From Deltaproteobacteria bacterium UBA1386 (GTDB taxonomy: Bacteria > Desulfobacterota > Syntrophorhabdia > Syntrophorhabdales > Syntrophorhabdaceae): a stretch of DNA of 64,000 bases. Shown here one piece after another: positions 9,263 through 17,496 of the stretch. Made by a program: the position numbers and the translations under genes. The stretch's first letter is position 1, and the number at the start of each line of letters is the position of its first letter. Location: assembly GCA_002305765.1 (NCBI GenBank), contig DBQU01000009.1:1-64000 (forward strand), given 5' to 3'. Under the pieces are notes generated by a model that made no database searches, had not been told where the DNA came from, and saw nothing but the letters and a program-made list of their open reading frames with translations.

Positions 9263-11079
9263 GCATAAAACAACTCGACTTCTTTCTTTTTATCTTCAGG
9301 AAGTATCCCCTTCTCATCGTTCTCAACATCTCCTGCCTCGTGATCGGCGGGTTGATCGACGCGGTGTCGATAATTTCTCTTATCCCGGCCGTGGATCTCT
9401 TCATAAACCCCGACCTGCAGAATGTCAGCGCCTCCACCCGGTACATCATCAGGGCCATGGAGTATGCCGGCATACCCCCGAGCCTGGGGAGCGTGCTCGC
9501 GATCTTCGTGCTCCTCGTGCTCGTGAGAAGCATCTTTTACATATTCTCACGGTACTTTATCGTCAAGACCAGGTACAGACTGCAGGGCAACGTCCTCATC
9601 GGCACCTTCGAGGACTTCTTCAATGCCAGGTGGGCCTTCTTCGCCCGCAACAAGCAGGGCATTCTTCTCAACACCTTCACCCGGGAGATCACGAACGTGG
9701 GGGAGGCCTACGAGGTCATATCGAACTATATCGCCTACATCCTGCAGTGCTGCATATTCATACTCGTTCCCTTCTATATCTCATGGAAGGTCGCGATGGT
9801 GAGCCTTGGATGTGCCATCGTGTTCATGCTGCCCTTTGTCTTCTTCGGGAAGGTAGGCTACAGACTGGGGCAGATCAACACGAGGATGGCCAACAAGATG
9901 ATATCCGTCGTTCAGGAGAGCGTCAGCTCGGCCAAGATCATTCTCGGCTTCGGCAGGCAGGCGCAGAGCCAGTCGTCCCTGGCAAGGGCGTTCGATGCGC
10001 TGAGCAGGGCCACCATCAAGTCGCAGACGCTGACGAACGCGATACCCCAGATGTATTACCCCTTCGGCATACTGGTCCTCGTTATCACGATGTACGTGGG
10101 GAGGACATTCGCGAACACTCTATCGGAGATCGTGGCTGTACTCTATTCTTTCATGCGTATCCTGCCCATCGTCGGGAACATCATGGCCCAGAGGACATAC
10201 GTGAATCACTTCTTTCCCAGTTATGAACAGGTGACGGAATTGAGGCGAAACGCGGCGGAATTGAGGCAGACATCGGGGGCGAAACCCTTTCCCGGCCTCA
10301 AGAGTACCATACGTCTCGAAAGGGTGAGCTTTGCTTACTCGGACGATGAAGCCGTCCTCAAGGATGTGGACATGGACATCCGCAAGGGCAAAATGATCGC
10401 GGTGGTCGGGCGGTCGGGCTCCGGCAAGTCCACATTGATAGATATGATAATGGGATTCAACCAGCCCTTGGAGGGGACGATCAGCATAGACGGCATGCCG
10501 CTTCGGGAGTTTGACATTCTCTCATACAGGAATCGCCTGGGGTATGTGCCGCAGGAGAGCACCCTCTTCAACATGTCCATCCGTGACAACCTGCTGTGGG
10601 CGAAGGAAGACGCCACGGAAAGCGACATCGTCGAGGCCTGCGACATCGCCAACGCCTCGGAGTTCATCAGGGACCTTCCGGACGGGTATGAAACGATGGT
10701 GGGGGACAGGGGGGTACGGCTGTCAGGAGGGCAGATCCAGAGGATCGCGCTGGCAAGGGCCGTGCTCAGAAAGCCCGACATCCTCATTCTCGACGAGGCC
10801 ACCAGCTCTCTCGACACCCAGTCGGAGCGCCTTATCCAGCACGCGATCGAGAACATCGCGAAAAGCACGACTGTCATCATCGTGGCCCATCGACTCTCGA
10901 CGATCATCAACGCGGACCACATATACGTCCTGGAAGAGGGGCGTGTCATAGAGGAGGGGACGCACGCTGAACTGATAAGCAAGAATGGTTCCTTCAGCAG
11001 GATGCACCTGATACGCGCGGACGTGGGAAGGGATGAAAAGGCGGAAGGAAATAACGGGGATGACGTCAGGAGCCTGTGA
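9259..11079 (+). CDS. MsbA/PglK-type ABC exporter, fused permease and ATPase
   Basis: 606 aa from ATG 9259. Six hydrophobic helices in residues 1-320 form an exporter-type permease. The ATPase domain has Walker A GRSGSGKST at about 382-390, signature LSGGQ at about 488, Walker B ILILDEAT at about 508-515, and the H-loop histidine in IVAHRLST. A half-transporter working as a homodimer. In a locus with PglC-, PglD- and PglF-like genes it is a good candidate for flipping a lipid-linked oligosaccharide, as PglK does; no Wzx was seen in the window. Confidence 0.92.
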   Translation: MSIKQLDFFLFIFRKYPLLIVLNISCLVIGGLIDAVSIISLIPAVDLFINPDLQNVSASTRYIIRAMEYAGIPPSLGSVLAIFVLLVLVRSIFYIFSRYFIVKTRYRLQGNVLIGTFEDFFNARWAFFARNKQGILLNTFTREITNVGEAYEVISNYIAYILQCCIFILVPFYISWKVAMVSLGCAIVFMLPFVFFGKVGYRLGQINTRMANKMISVVQESVSSAKIILGFGRQAQSQSSLARAFDALSRATIKSQTLTNAIPQMYYPFGILVLVITMYVGRTFANTLSEIVAVLYSFMRILPIVGNIMAQRTYVNHFFPSYEQVTELRRNAAELRQTSGAKPFPGLKSTIRLERVSFAYSDDEAVLKDVDMDIRKGKMIAVVGRSGSGKSTLIDMIMGFNQPLEGTISIDGMPLREFDILSYRNRLGYVPQESTLFNMSIRDNLLWAKEDATESDIVEACDIANASEFIRDLPDGYETMVGDRGVRLSGGQIQRIALARAVLRKPDILILDEATSSLDTQSERLIQHAIENIAKSTTVIIVAHRLSTIINADHIYVLEEGRVIEEGTHAELISKNGSFSRMHLIRADVGRDEKAEGNNGDDVRSL

Positions 11080-11103
11080 ACGAATGAAAGAGAGACGAGG
11101 GAG

Positions 11104-11964
11104 ATGAAGAACACAACGTGTTATCTTTGCGGCGGTAAGGAGATCGGGAAGAGACCCGGGAAGGTTCGGGACGATCCCGACCTCGAGGTGTACGAGTGCC
11201 TGTCCTGCGGGCTGGTATTCCTTTCCTCCTTCGATCATATCCATGACAGGTTCTATGAGTCGTCGGGGATGCATGACGGCGAGGTGGATATAGGGTCCTG
11301 GGCCGTTGAGACGGCGTGGGACGACGACAGGAGATTCGAGTTCCTCAAGGTCCTGATGGAGAACAGGTCGGTCCTTGATTTCGGATGCGGCAACGGCGGC
11401 TTTCTCCTCAAGGCGAGGGCGTCGGCATCCCGTGTGGCGGGCATAGAGCTGGAAGAGCGGCTGCAACCGTACTTCAGGGAAAAGGGACTCACCGTGCATG
11501 CCTCCATGGAGGATGTAACGGACACCTTCGATATCATAACGTTGTTCCATGTCCTCGAACACATAGCCGATCCGGTCAACACGCTCAAGGGACTTGTCGC
11601 ACGGCTTGCCCCGGGAGGTTCCATGATCGTCGAGGTGCCGAACGCGAGCGACGCCCTCCTCACTCTGTATGAGAACGAGGCGTTCTCGCGATTCACATAC
11701 TGGAGCCCCCATCTTTTCCTTTACACCGGTTCGACGCTGGAGATGGTGGCGAGGAAGGCGGGGCTCCGGACCAACTATATAAAGCAGGTCCAGAGATATC
11801 CCTTGTCCAACCACCTTCACTGGCTGTCCAAAGGGAAACCAGGGGGTCACAAGACGTGGAGCTTTCTCGACAGCGACCCGCTCCATGCGGCCTACGAGAA
11901 GCAGCTGGCCTCGATCGGATGCTGCGACACCATCATCGCAAGCGTCTCGCGGCCTGGAAAGTGA
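11104..11964 (+). CDS. Class I SAM methyltransferase with N-terminal zinc ribbon
   Basis: 286 aa. Two CxxC pairs (Cys6/Cys9 and Cys32/Cys35) form a likely zinc ribbon ahead of the methyltransferase domain. Motif I VLDFGCGNGGF is at about 90-100, followed by ELEERLQPY and the HVLEHIADP block. This two-part architecture is common in sugar-modifying methyltransferases of O-antigen loci. The methyl acceptor cannot be assigned. Confidence 0.83.
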   Translation: MKNTTCYLCGGKEIGKRPGKVRDDPDLEVYECLSCGLVFLSSFDHIHDRFYESSGMHDGEVDIGSWAVETAWDDDRRFEFLKVLMENRSVLDFGCGNGGFLLKARASASRVAGIELEERLQPYFREKGLTVHASMEDVTDTFDIITLFHVLEHIADPVNTLKGLVARLAPGGSMIVEVPNASDALLTLYENEAFSRFTYWSPHLFLYTGSTLEMVARKAGLRTNYIKQVQRYPLSNHLHWLSKGKPGGHKTWSFLDSDPLHAAYEKQLASIGCCDTIIASVSRPGK

Positions 11965-11999
11965 GGCCAGCGCGTTCAGCTGGTTGTCGGTAGGATACA

Positions 12000-13922
12000 T
12001 TGGAGAGAGCGAGAAGAGTAGCATGGGTGGAGAAGCTGACGGTGCCGGGCATCGCGTCCTTTCTTGCCAGGTCTTTTTTCTCCGGCCTTGAGGTGAGGTT
12101 CGATGAGCACAAAGTCTCGCGGTACGCGCTGGCCGTGCTGGAAATGATGAAAGGAACAGGATGGGGAGGAAGGTTTCTCCCCGCCGGACTTGCCCTTAAC
12201 CTGAAGGACGAGAAGGGATATGCCCTGGATTACCACCGAGCCGATGACCTGTCGGCGGCCGTCGAGGTCTTTTGCAGGGAGAGGATGCCGGCTGAACCCG
12301 TCTGGTTCCGGAATATGACAAAGAGTTACCTGTCATCTTATCTCGATCCCCACGTCACTTTCATCACGATGGCGTTGAAGCGCATCTCTGAGACGGCGGG
12401 ATCTGTGAACGAACTTCATCTCGAGGGAGATTTCGCGAACCACATCCTCAAAAGGTATTATGCCTCGAGGGGCGTGAAGGTGAAACAGTCCGTTCCCTGC
12501 GTCGCCTGGCTTCGCATGATGGCGAAACCGGTGTATCTCTCGGTGAGGGCTTTTCTCTCGGGGGTTTTCCGAAGAGAGATCGTGGGCACCGTGAAACGCG
12601 GAAAGGGAAAGAACTCCGTGTGGATCGAGTATGAGCCTCACCATGGCGTGTGGGTGGATTTCAGGGAATTCCTGAGCACGGCGACGTGGGGCTTTGATGG
12701 GGATATCGTCTATTATCTCGATAGGCCGGATACGCCCGTCACGAAGGAAACCACAGACTCCCTGGAAGCGATGGGGTTCAAATGGGTGGACCTGCACGGA
12801 TTCAGGCATGGATCGATATCGCTCAGGGACATAACCGGTGTTCTTTTCCGTTGCCTGGCATCGCTGAAGGTTTCGGACCCGGCGTGGGTGCCCTTCTTCA
12901 GAATGAATTTCATGGTCACGAAGAAGATATATCTCGATCTCTTCAGGACCTTCAATGCCAGGATCCTTATCCAGCATCAGGAGACGTCGTGGGCGCAGGA
13001 GGCTGAGGCGCAGGCCATGAAGGAGGCCGGGGGTATCATGGTGGGACTCCACTGGTCCAATTACATAAACTACGCTTATCCCTCCCACCTGACGCCGCAG
13101 CATGTATTCTTTGCCTGGGGAGAGGCACACTATGACCTGCTTGAGAGAAAGGGCAACACGATCGGGCACATCTTGCCATGCGGCCTCTGGATAAAGGAGG
13201 GGTCACATGCCGCAAGGCCCCATCTTGATCTCTCGCCCGACGTCAGATTTGTCATGAGTGTCTTTGATGACAACGGGGCGTACAATCTCAGTCAATCTCC
13301 CGAGACCCTTTCGGCGTTCTACATGTCCATCCTTCACGTGATGGAGGAGAACAGGGGCCTGGGAGCGGTGATCAAGAGCAAGGCCTATCGTCTCGAGGAC
13401 ATATCCTCGCTCCCCATGGGCGACAGGATAGTTGAAAGGATGAAGGACCTCATCGGGGAGAAACGGATGGTCGTCCTTGACTTCAGGCAGTATTCGCCTG
13501 TTGTCGCGGCGAAGGTGTCCGACCTGTCGGTCTGTTACGGGATCAACTCCGCCGGGATGATAGCGGGCCTTCACGGGTGCAGGGTCGTATGCTGGGATTG
13601 CACGGGGTGGCTGCGCTTCCCCATATACAGGGAGGATGGCCAGCGGGTCGTCTTCCGGACGCTCGACGAACTCGAACACGCCATCGTGAGGTCTGCCTCC
13701 GGTGACATAGCGGTGGGTGACTTTTCTCGCTGGAGGAAGATCATCAACTATTACGATGATGTTAACGGAAGGGAAAGGATCCGGGATTTCATCGACACCT
13801 TCATGGGTTCTCTGGGCAACGGCAGGGACCGTGAGTCGTCCATAGAGCACGCGGTGGTCGAGTACAAGACAAAATACGGCGTCTCAGACGACTTCTACAG
13901 GTCCGGGCGATGGTGGAATTGA
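12000..13922 (+). CDS. Unrecognised large protein, possible surface-glycan transferase
   Basis: 640 aa from TTG 12000; GTG 12027 is an alternative start, and neither has a strong ribosome site. No family recognised. Mostly soluble and mixed alpha/beta; a weakly hydrophobic patch lies near residues 175-190. The C-terminal half (GLHWSNYINYAYP, VVLDFRQYSPVVAAKVSDL, YGINSAGMIAGLHGCRVVCWD) has the feel of a GT-B type donor-binding half. The Cys/Trp-rich tail and its position among transferases support a role in glycan assembly. That function is inference; the coding call is firm from length, codon use and operon position. Confidence 0.7.
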   Translation: MERARRVAWVEKLTVPGIASFLARSFFSGLEVRFDEHKVSRYALAVLEMMKGTGWGGRFLPAGLALNLKDEKGYALDYHRADDLSAAVEVFCRERMPAEPVWFRNMTKSYLSSYLDPHVTFITMALKRISETAGSVNELHLEGDFANHILKRYYASRGVKVKQSVPCVAWLRMMAKPVYLSVRAFLSGVFRREIVGTVKRGKGKNSVWIEYEPHHGVWVDFREFLSTATWGFDGDIVYYLDRPDTPVTKETTDSLEAMGFKWVDLHGFRHGSISLRDITGVLFRCLASLKVSDPAWVPFFRMNFMVTKKIYLDLFRTFNARILIQHQETSWAQEAEAQAMKEAGGIMVGLHWSNYINYAYPSHLTPQHVFFAWGEAHYDLLERKGNTIGHILPCGLWIKEGSHAARPHLDLSPDVRFVMSVFDDNGAYNLSQSPETLSAFYMSILHVMEENRGLGAVIKSKAYRLEDISSLPMGDRIVERMKDLIGEKRMVVLDFRQYSPVVAAKVSDLSVCYGINSAGMIAGLHGCRVVCWDCTGWLRFPIYREDGQRVVFRTLDELEHAIVRSASGDIAVGDFSRWRKIINYYDDVNGRERIRDFIDTFMGSLGNGRDRESSIEHAVVEYKTKYGVSDDFYRSGRWWN

Positions 13923-13947
13923 GCATGGGGTGCCGGGTTCATACGAG

Positions 13948-13956
13948 AAGGAGGGG
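13948..13956 (+). promoter_or_regulatory. Ribosome binding site deciding the GTG start at 13963
   Basis: AAGGAGGGG followed six bases later by GTG 13963 (VIQVVLFDIDG). This is far stronger than anything before the upstream GTG at 13930, so the fused phosphatase/isomerase most likely starts at 13963. Confidence 0.7.
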
Positions 13957-13962
13957 CGATAC

Positions 13963-15045
13963 GTGATACAGGTTGTTCTGTTCGATATAGACGGAGTCCT
14001 GACGGACGGTGCGGTGTACATAGGTCCCGATGGTGAAGAGACGAAACGGATATCCTTCAAGGACATCGATGCCATCTTTGAGCTCAAGAGGAAAGGGATC
14101 AGGATAGGGTTCATCTCGGGAGAAGAAAACAGGTTCACCGATTTCGTGAAGAAGAGGTTCTCTCCTGACTACTTCATCGCGGGTACGAAGGACAAGCTTG
14201 CCTCCTTCAGGGAGCTGTCGGAGAGGGAGGGTTTCGACGAATCCTCTGTCTGTTTCGTCGGCGATTCAAAGAAGGACATGGAACTGCTGGAGTATCTTCA
14301 GCAGAGTTTCGCCCCTTCCGATGCCGAGGAAGAGGTGAAGAGATGCGCCAGGGTCGTGACGGGCGCGCAAAGGGGTTGCGGTGTCATCTGCGAGGTGGCG
14401 GGCCATGTACTTGGCGGGCCCGCGAAAGCATGCGACCCTATCGGGAAGGGGACTGTCGCTGCCGGGGCAGCGGGACTCGTCCGGGAAAGGCTGGAGGAGC
14501 ACGGCAGAGTGATGGACGCGCTTCTCGGGGACGACGATCGTCTGGCAGTCATTGCGGCCGCTGCCGAAGTTGCCACGGCATCCCTGCGACAGGGAGGGAC
14601 CCTTTTCTTCTGCGGCAACGGGGGCAGCGCGGCGGACTCGCAGCATATAGCGACGGAAATGGTGAGCAGCTTCCTGCTGAAAAGACGGGCCCTGGCGGCG
14701 GAAGCTCTCAGCGTCAACACATCGACGCTGACGGCCATCGGGAACGACACATCATTCGACGAGGTGTTCTCCCGGCAGCTCGAGGCGCGCGGACGCAAGG
14801 GTGATGTCCTCTTCGCGATATCGACGAGCGGGAATTCAAAGAACATAACAAGGGTGCTTCAGACGGCAAGGTCCATGGGCATCACGACGATAGGCATGAC
14901 GGGCAACAACGACGGGTGCCTTGTCAGGGCGCTTTCGGACCATTGCATATCCGCACCCTCGGGTTCGACGCCGAGGATACAGGAAGCTCATATTGCAATT
15001 GCGCATATAATCTGCGAAATTATAGAAACAAATCTATGCGGGTAA
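13963..15045 (+). CDS. KdsC-like HAD phosphatase fused to GmhA-like SIS isomerase
   Basis: 360 aa in two complete domains. Residues 1-165: HAD IIIC phosphatase like KdsC (3-deoxy-ulosonate phosphate phosphatase), with DxD at Asp8/Asp10 (LFDIDGVLTDG), FISGEENRF, and the acidic motif VGDSKKDMEL. Residues about 185-360: sedoheptulose-7-phosphate isomerase type SIS domain, with FCGNGGSAADSQH, Glu232, STSGNSKN, and His343/His348 in the QEAHIAIAH block. An isomerase plus phosphatase in one chain directly before a NeuB-type synthase suggests sequential steps toward a keto-deoxy sugar acid. Substrates are not known. Confidence 0.9.
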   Translation: MIQVVLFDIDGVLTDGAVYIGPDGEETKRISFKDIDAIFELKRKGIRIGFISGEENRFTDFVKKRFSPDYFIAGTKDKLASFRELSEREGFDESSVCFVGDSKKDMELLEYLQQSFAPSDAEEEVKRCARVVTGAQRGCGVICEVAGHVLGGPAKACDPIGKGTVAAGAAGLVRERLEEHGRVMDALLGDDDRLAVIAAAAEVATASLRQGGTLFFCGNGGSAADSQHIATEMVSSFLLKRRALAAEALSVNTSTLTAIGNDTSFDEVFSRQLEARGRKGDVLFAISTSGNSKNITRVLQTARSMGITTIGMTGNNDGCLVRALSDHCISAPSGSTPRIQEAHIAIAHIICEIIETNLCG

Positions 15046-15055
15046 GGAGGAGGAT

Positions 15056-15898
15056 GTGTCAATCTTCATTATTGCTGAGATCGGTATAAACCACAACGGT
15101 GATATCGGGATAGCAAAGGACCTCATCAAGGTCGCAAAGGAGGCCGGTTGCGATGCCGTGAAATTCCAGAAACGGACCATCGAACTTGTGTATTCGAAGG
15201 AATTGCTTGACAGTCCCCGGGAGAGTCCCTGGGGGGCGACCCAGAGGGCGCAGAAAGAGGGAATCGAGTTTGGATACGAGGAGTACAAGGAGATAGACCG
15301 GTTCTGCGGGGAGGTGGGCATTGAGTGGTTCGCCTCGGCCTGGGATCTCGAGAGCCAGAAGTTCCTCAGGCAGTTCAACTGCAAGTACAATAAGATAGCA
15401 TCCGCCATGTTGACCTATGAACCTCTTCTCGAGATGGCGGCTTCGGAGAAGAAGCACACCTTTATTTCGACGGGGATGAGCACACTTGAACAGATCGACC
15501 GTGCCGTGGAGATATTCCGCAACGCCGGGTGCCCCTTCGAGCTCATGCACTGCATCTCCACGTATCCCATGGAGGATGAGGACGCGAACCTCAATTGCAT
15601 CAACACCCTGAGGGAGCGCTACAAGTGCAATGTCGGATACAGCGGACACGAGGTCGGGCTGGCGGTATCATACGCGGCCGCGGCGCTTGGCATAACCTCC
15701 CTCGAGAGGCACGTGACCCTCGACAGGGCCATGTACGGTTCCGACCAGGCGGCCTCCGTCGAGCCTATGGGGCTGAAGAGCCTTGTCGGCGCCGTCAGGA
15801 AGATAGAGAAGGCCATGGGCGACGGGGCGATCGGTGTCCTCGCGAAGGAAGTCCCCATCAGCAAAAAGCTCAGGGCTCATTTCCACAAGGAATACTAA
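15056..15898 (+). CDS. NeuB-family sugar-acid synthase lacking the SAF domain
   Basis: 280 aa, GTG start behind an excellent AAGGAGGAGG. The TIM-barrel NeuB core is clear: IAEIGINHNGD, DAVKFQKRT, KIASAMLTYEPLLE, FISTGMSTLEQID, LMHCISTYP, GYSGHEVGL, LERHVTLDR. NeuB enzymes condense phosphoenolpyruvate with an aldose to give nonulosonic acids. Sialic, legionaminic and pseudaminic synthases usually continue for about 60 residues into an antifreeze-like SAF domain. Here the chain stops just after VPISKKLR, so that domain is absent. Product unknown. Confidence 0.88.
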   Translation: MSIFIIAEIGINHNGDIGIAKDLIKVAKEAGCDAVKFQKRTIELVYSKELLDSPRESPWGATQRAQKEGIEFGYEEYKEIDRFCGEVGIEWFASAWDLESQKFLRQFNCKYNKIASAMLTYEPLLEMAASEKKHTFISTGMSTLEQIDRAVEIFRNAGCPFELMHCISTYPMEDEDANLNCINTLRERYKCNVGYSGHEVGLAVSYAAAALGITSLERHVTLDRAMYGSDQAASVEPMGLKSLVGAVRKIEKAMGDGAIGVLAKEVPISKKLRAHFHKEY

Positions 15899-15902
15899 CA
15901 GA

Positions 15903-16733
15903 ATGAATTCTTACAGCATCGGCGTCATGCAGGGGCGCCTGTTGCCGAAGTACATGGGGCGATACCAGGCACACCCCCTGGGATATTGGCAGGAGGAGTT
16001 TGCCCTTGCCAGGGGTCTTGGACTCGAGTTCATAGAGTTCATCCTGGACCATAACGATGTGGAGATGAACCCCCTCATGTCGGAAGAGGGGACGAGAGAG
16101 ATCAGGGCCTTATCGAGCGAGACGGGTGTGGGTGTTGTCTCCATATGCGCCGATTATTTCATGGAGGCGCCTTTGAGCAGCCCCTCCCCGGATGTATCGG
16201 CGAGGAGCGTCGAGGTCCTGCGGCGGCTGACGCAGAACGCGGGACGTTTTCTCGGTGTGAGGGATATCGTGATACCCTGCGTCGACCAGTCTTCCCTGAA
16301 AGACGATGAGGATATAGAGAGATTTGCCGGGAATGTCCTGCCCCTCGCGGGGCTGGCGGCAGACAATGGAGTGCGGTTCTCTCTCGAGACGGACCTGGCG
16401 CCGCGGCCCTTCGCGGACCTTCTGACGCGGTTGGGTTCGGAGGTCTTCACGGTGAATTATGACACGGGCAACAGCGCGTCCCTCGGGTACGACGTGCGCG
16501 AGGAGTTCGCCGCCTATGGAAACAGGATCACCGATATCCACATTAAGGATCGCGTGCGCGGCGGGGGGTCGGTGGTGCTGGGGACGGGGGACACGGATTT
16601 CGACACCTTCTTCACCCTGCTCGCAGATTCCGGATATGACGGGCCCCTCATCATGCAGGCCTATCGCGACGATGAAGGCGTGGCGGTTTTCAAAACCCAG
16701 CTTGAGTGGCTGACCAGGAGGATCTCTACATGA
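15903..16733 (+). CDS. Sugar phosphate isomerase/epimerase, AP-endonuclease-2-like TIM barrel
   Basis: 276 aa starting at MNSYSIGVMQG, four bases after the previous stop. The xylose-isomerase-like fold is recognised from VSICADYFMEAP, RFSLETD, VNYDTGNS, ITDIHIKDR and VVLGTGDTDF; the acidic and His residues in these blocks would bind a divalent metal. It probably interconverts a keto/aldo or epimeric sugar for the neighbouring synthase or CMP-sugar enzyme. Ends in a 4-bp overlap with the next ATG. Confidence 0.83.
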   Translation: MNSYSIGVMQGRLLPKYMGRYQAHPLGYWQEEFALARGLGLEFIEFILDHNDVEMNPLMSEEGTREIRALSSETGVGVVSICADYFMEAPLSSPSPDVSARSVEVLRRLTQNAGRFLGVRDIVIPCVDQSSLKDDEDIERFAGNVLPLAGLAADNGVRFSLETDLAPRPFADLLTRLGSEVFTVNYDTGNSASLGYDVREEFAAYGNRITDIHIKDRVRGGGSVVLGTGDTDFDTFFTLLADSGYDGPLIMQAYRDDEGVAVFKTQLEWLTRRIST

Positions 16734-17467
16734 AGACATACGCTATCGTTCCCGCGCGGGGCGGCTCGAAGGGTGTTCCGAAAAAGAACATCAAGCCCCT
16801 TGCCGGGCATCCGCTCATTGCTTATTCCATAGCCGCCGGGCTAATGTGCAAAGACATCGAACGGGTCGTCGTCTCCACGGACTCCCCCGAGATAGCCGAT
16901 ATCGCGAAAAGCTACGGCGCCGAGGTCCCCTTCATGAGGCCCGCCGAACTGGCCATCGACACATCCCCGAACATAGAGTTCATCCTTCATGCCCTCGACT
17001 GGTTCAAGGCGAATGAGGGCGTCGAGCCCGATATACTCGTCCAGCTCCTTCCGACAACTCCCCTTCGGGACCCGGAGGTCATCTCCGACGCGATAAATAC
17101 GATCGGGTCCTCCTTCGGTGACGTGACGTCCTTGAGGTCCGTCCAGGAACTGCCGGAGCCGCCGCAGAAGATGATGCGCATAAAGGACGGTCTCCTCGAC
17201 GGTTTCTTTCCCGACGACCCCAGGCCCGAGTACTACAACCTCCCGCGGCAGACCTTCCCCCCGGCCTATCACCCCAACGGTTATGTGGAGGTCATAAAGA
17301 CTGATTTCGTGCGCAGCGGCAAAGGGCTCTTCGGTCCCAGGGTCAAGGCCTATGTCACGCCCGTCATCGTCGAGATAGACCGCATGGAGGAATTCGAATA
17401 TCTTGAATATATCATCGCGGCGAAGGGACACCCTTTGAGCGATCACCTGGGGCGCAACCGCGCCTGA
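16730..17467 (+). CDS. CMP-sugar-acid synthetase (NeuA/cytidylyltransferase 3 family)
   Basis: 245 aa. The signature PARGGSKGVPKKNIKPLAG sits at the N-terminus, followed by VVSTDSPEIADIA and LLPTTPLRDPEVI, as in NeuA, PseF and KdsB-type enzymes. It would activate the keto-deoxy acid made by the NeuB-type synthase as its CMP derivative in the cytoplasm. The mid-region PRQTFPPAYHPNGYVEV matches the nonulosonate branch of the family. ATG 16730 overlaps the preceding stop. Confidence 0.9.
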   Translation: MKTYAIVPARGGSKGVPKKNIKPLAGHPLIAYSIAAGLMCKDIERVVVSTDSPEIADIAKSYGAEVPFMRPAELAIDTSPNIEFILHALDWFKANEGVEPDILVQLLPTTPLRDPEVISDAINTIGSSFGDVTSLRSVQELPEPPQKMMRIKDGLLDGFFPDDPRPEYYNLPRQTFPPAYHPNGYVEVIKTDFVRSGKGLFGPRVKAYVTPVIVEIDRMEEFEYLEYIIAAKGHPLSDHLGRNRA

Positions 17468-17496
17468 CAGGTGCGTGAGCTGATACTGGAGGAATA

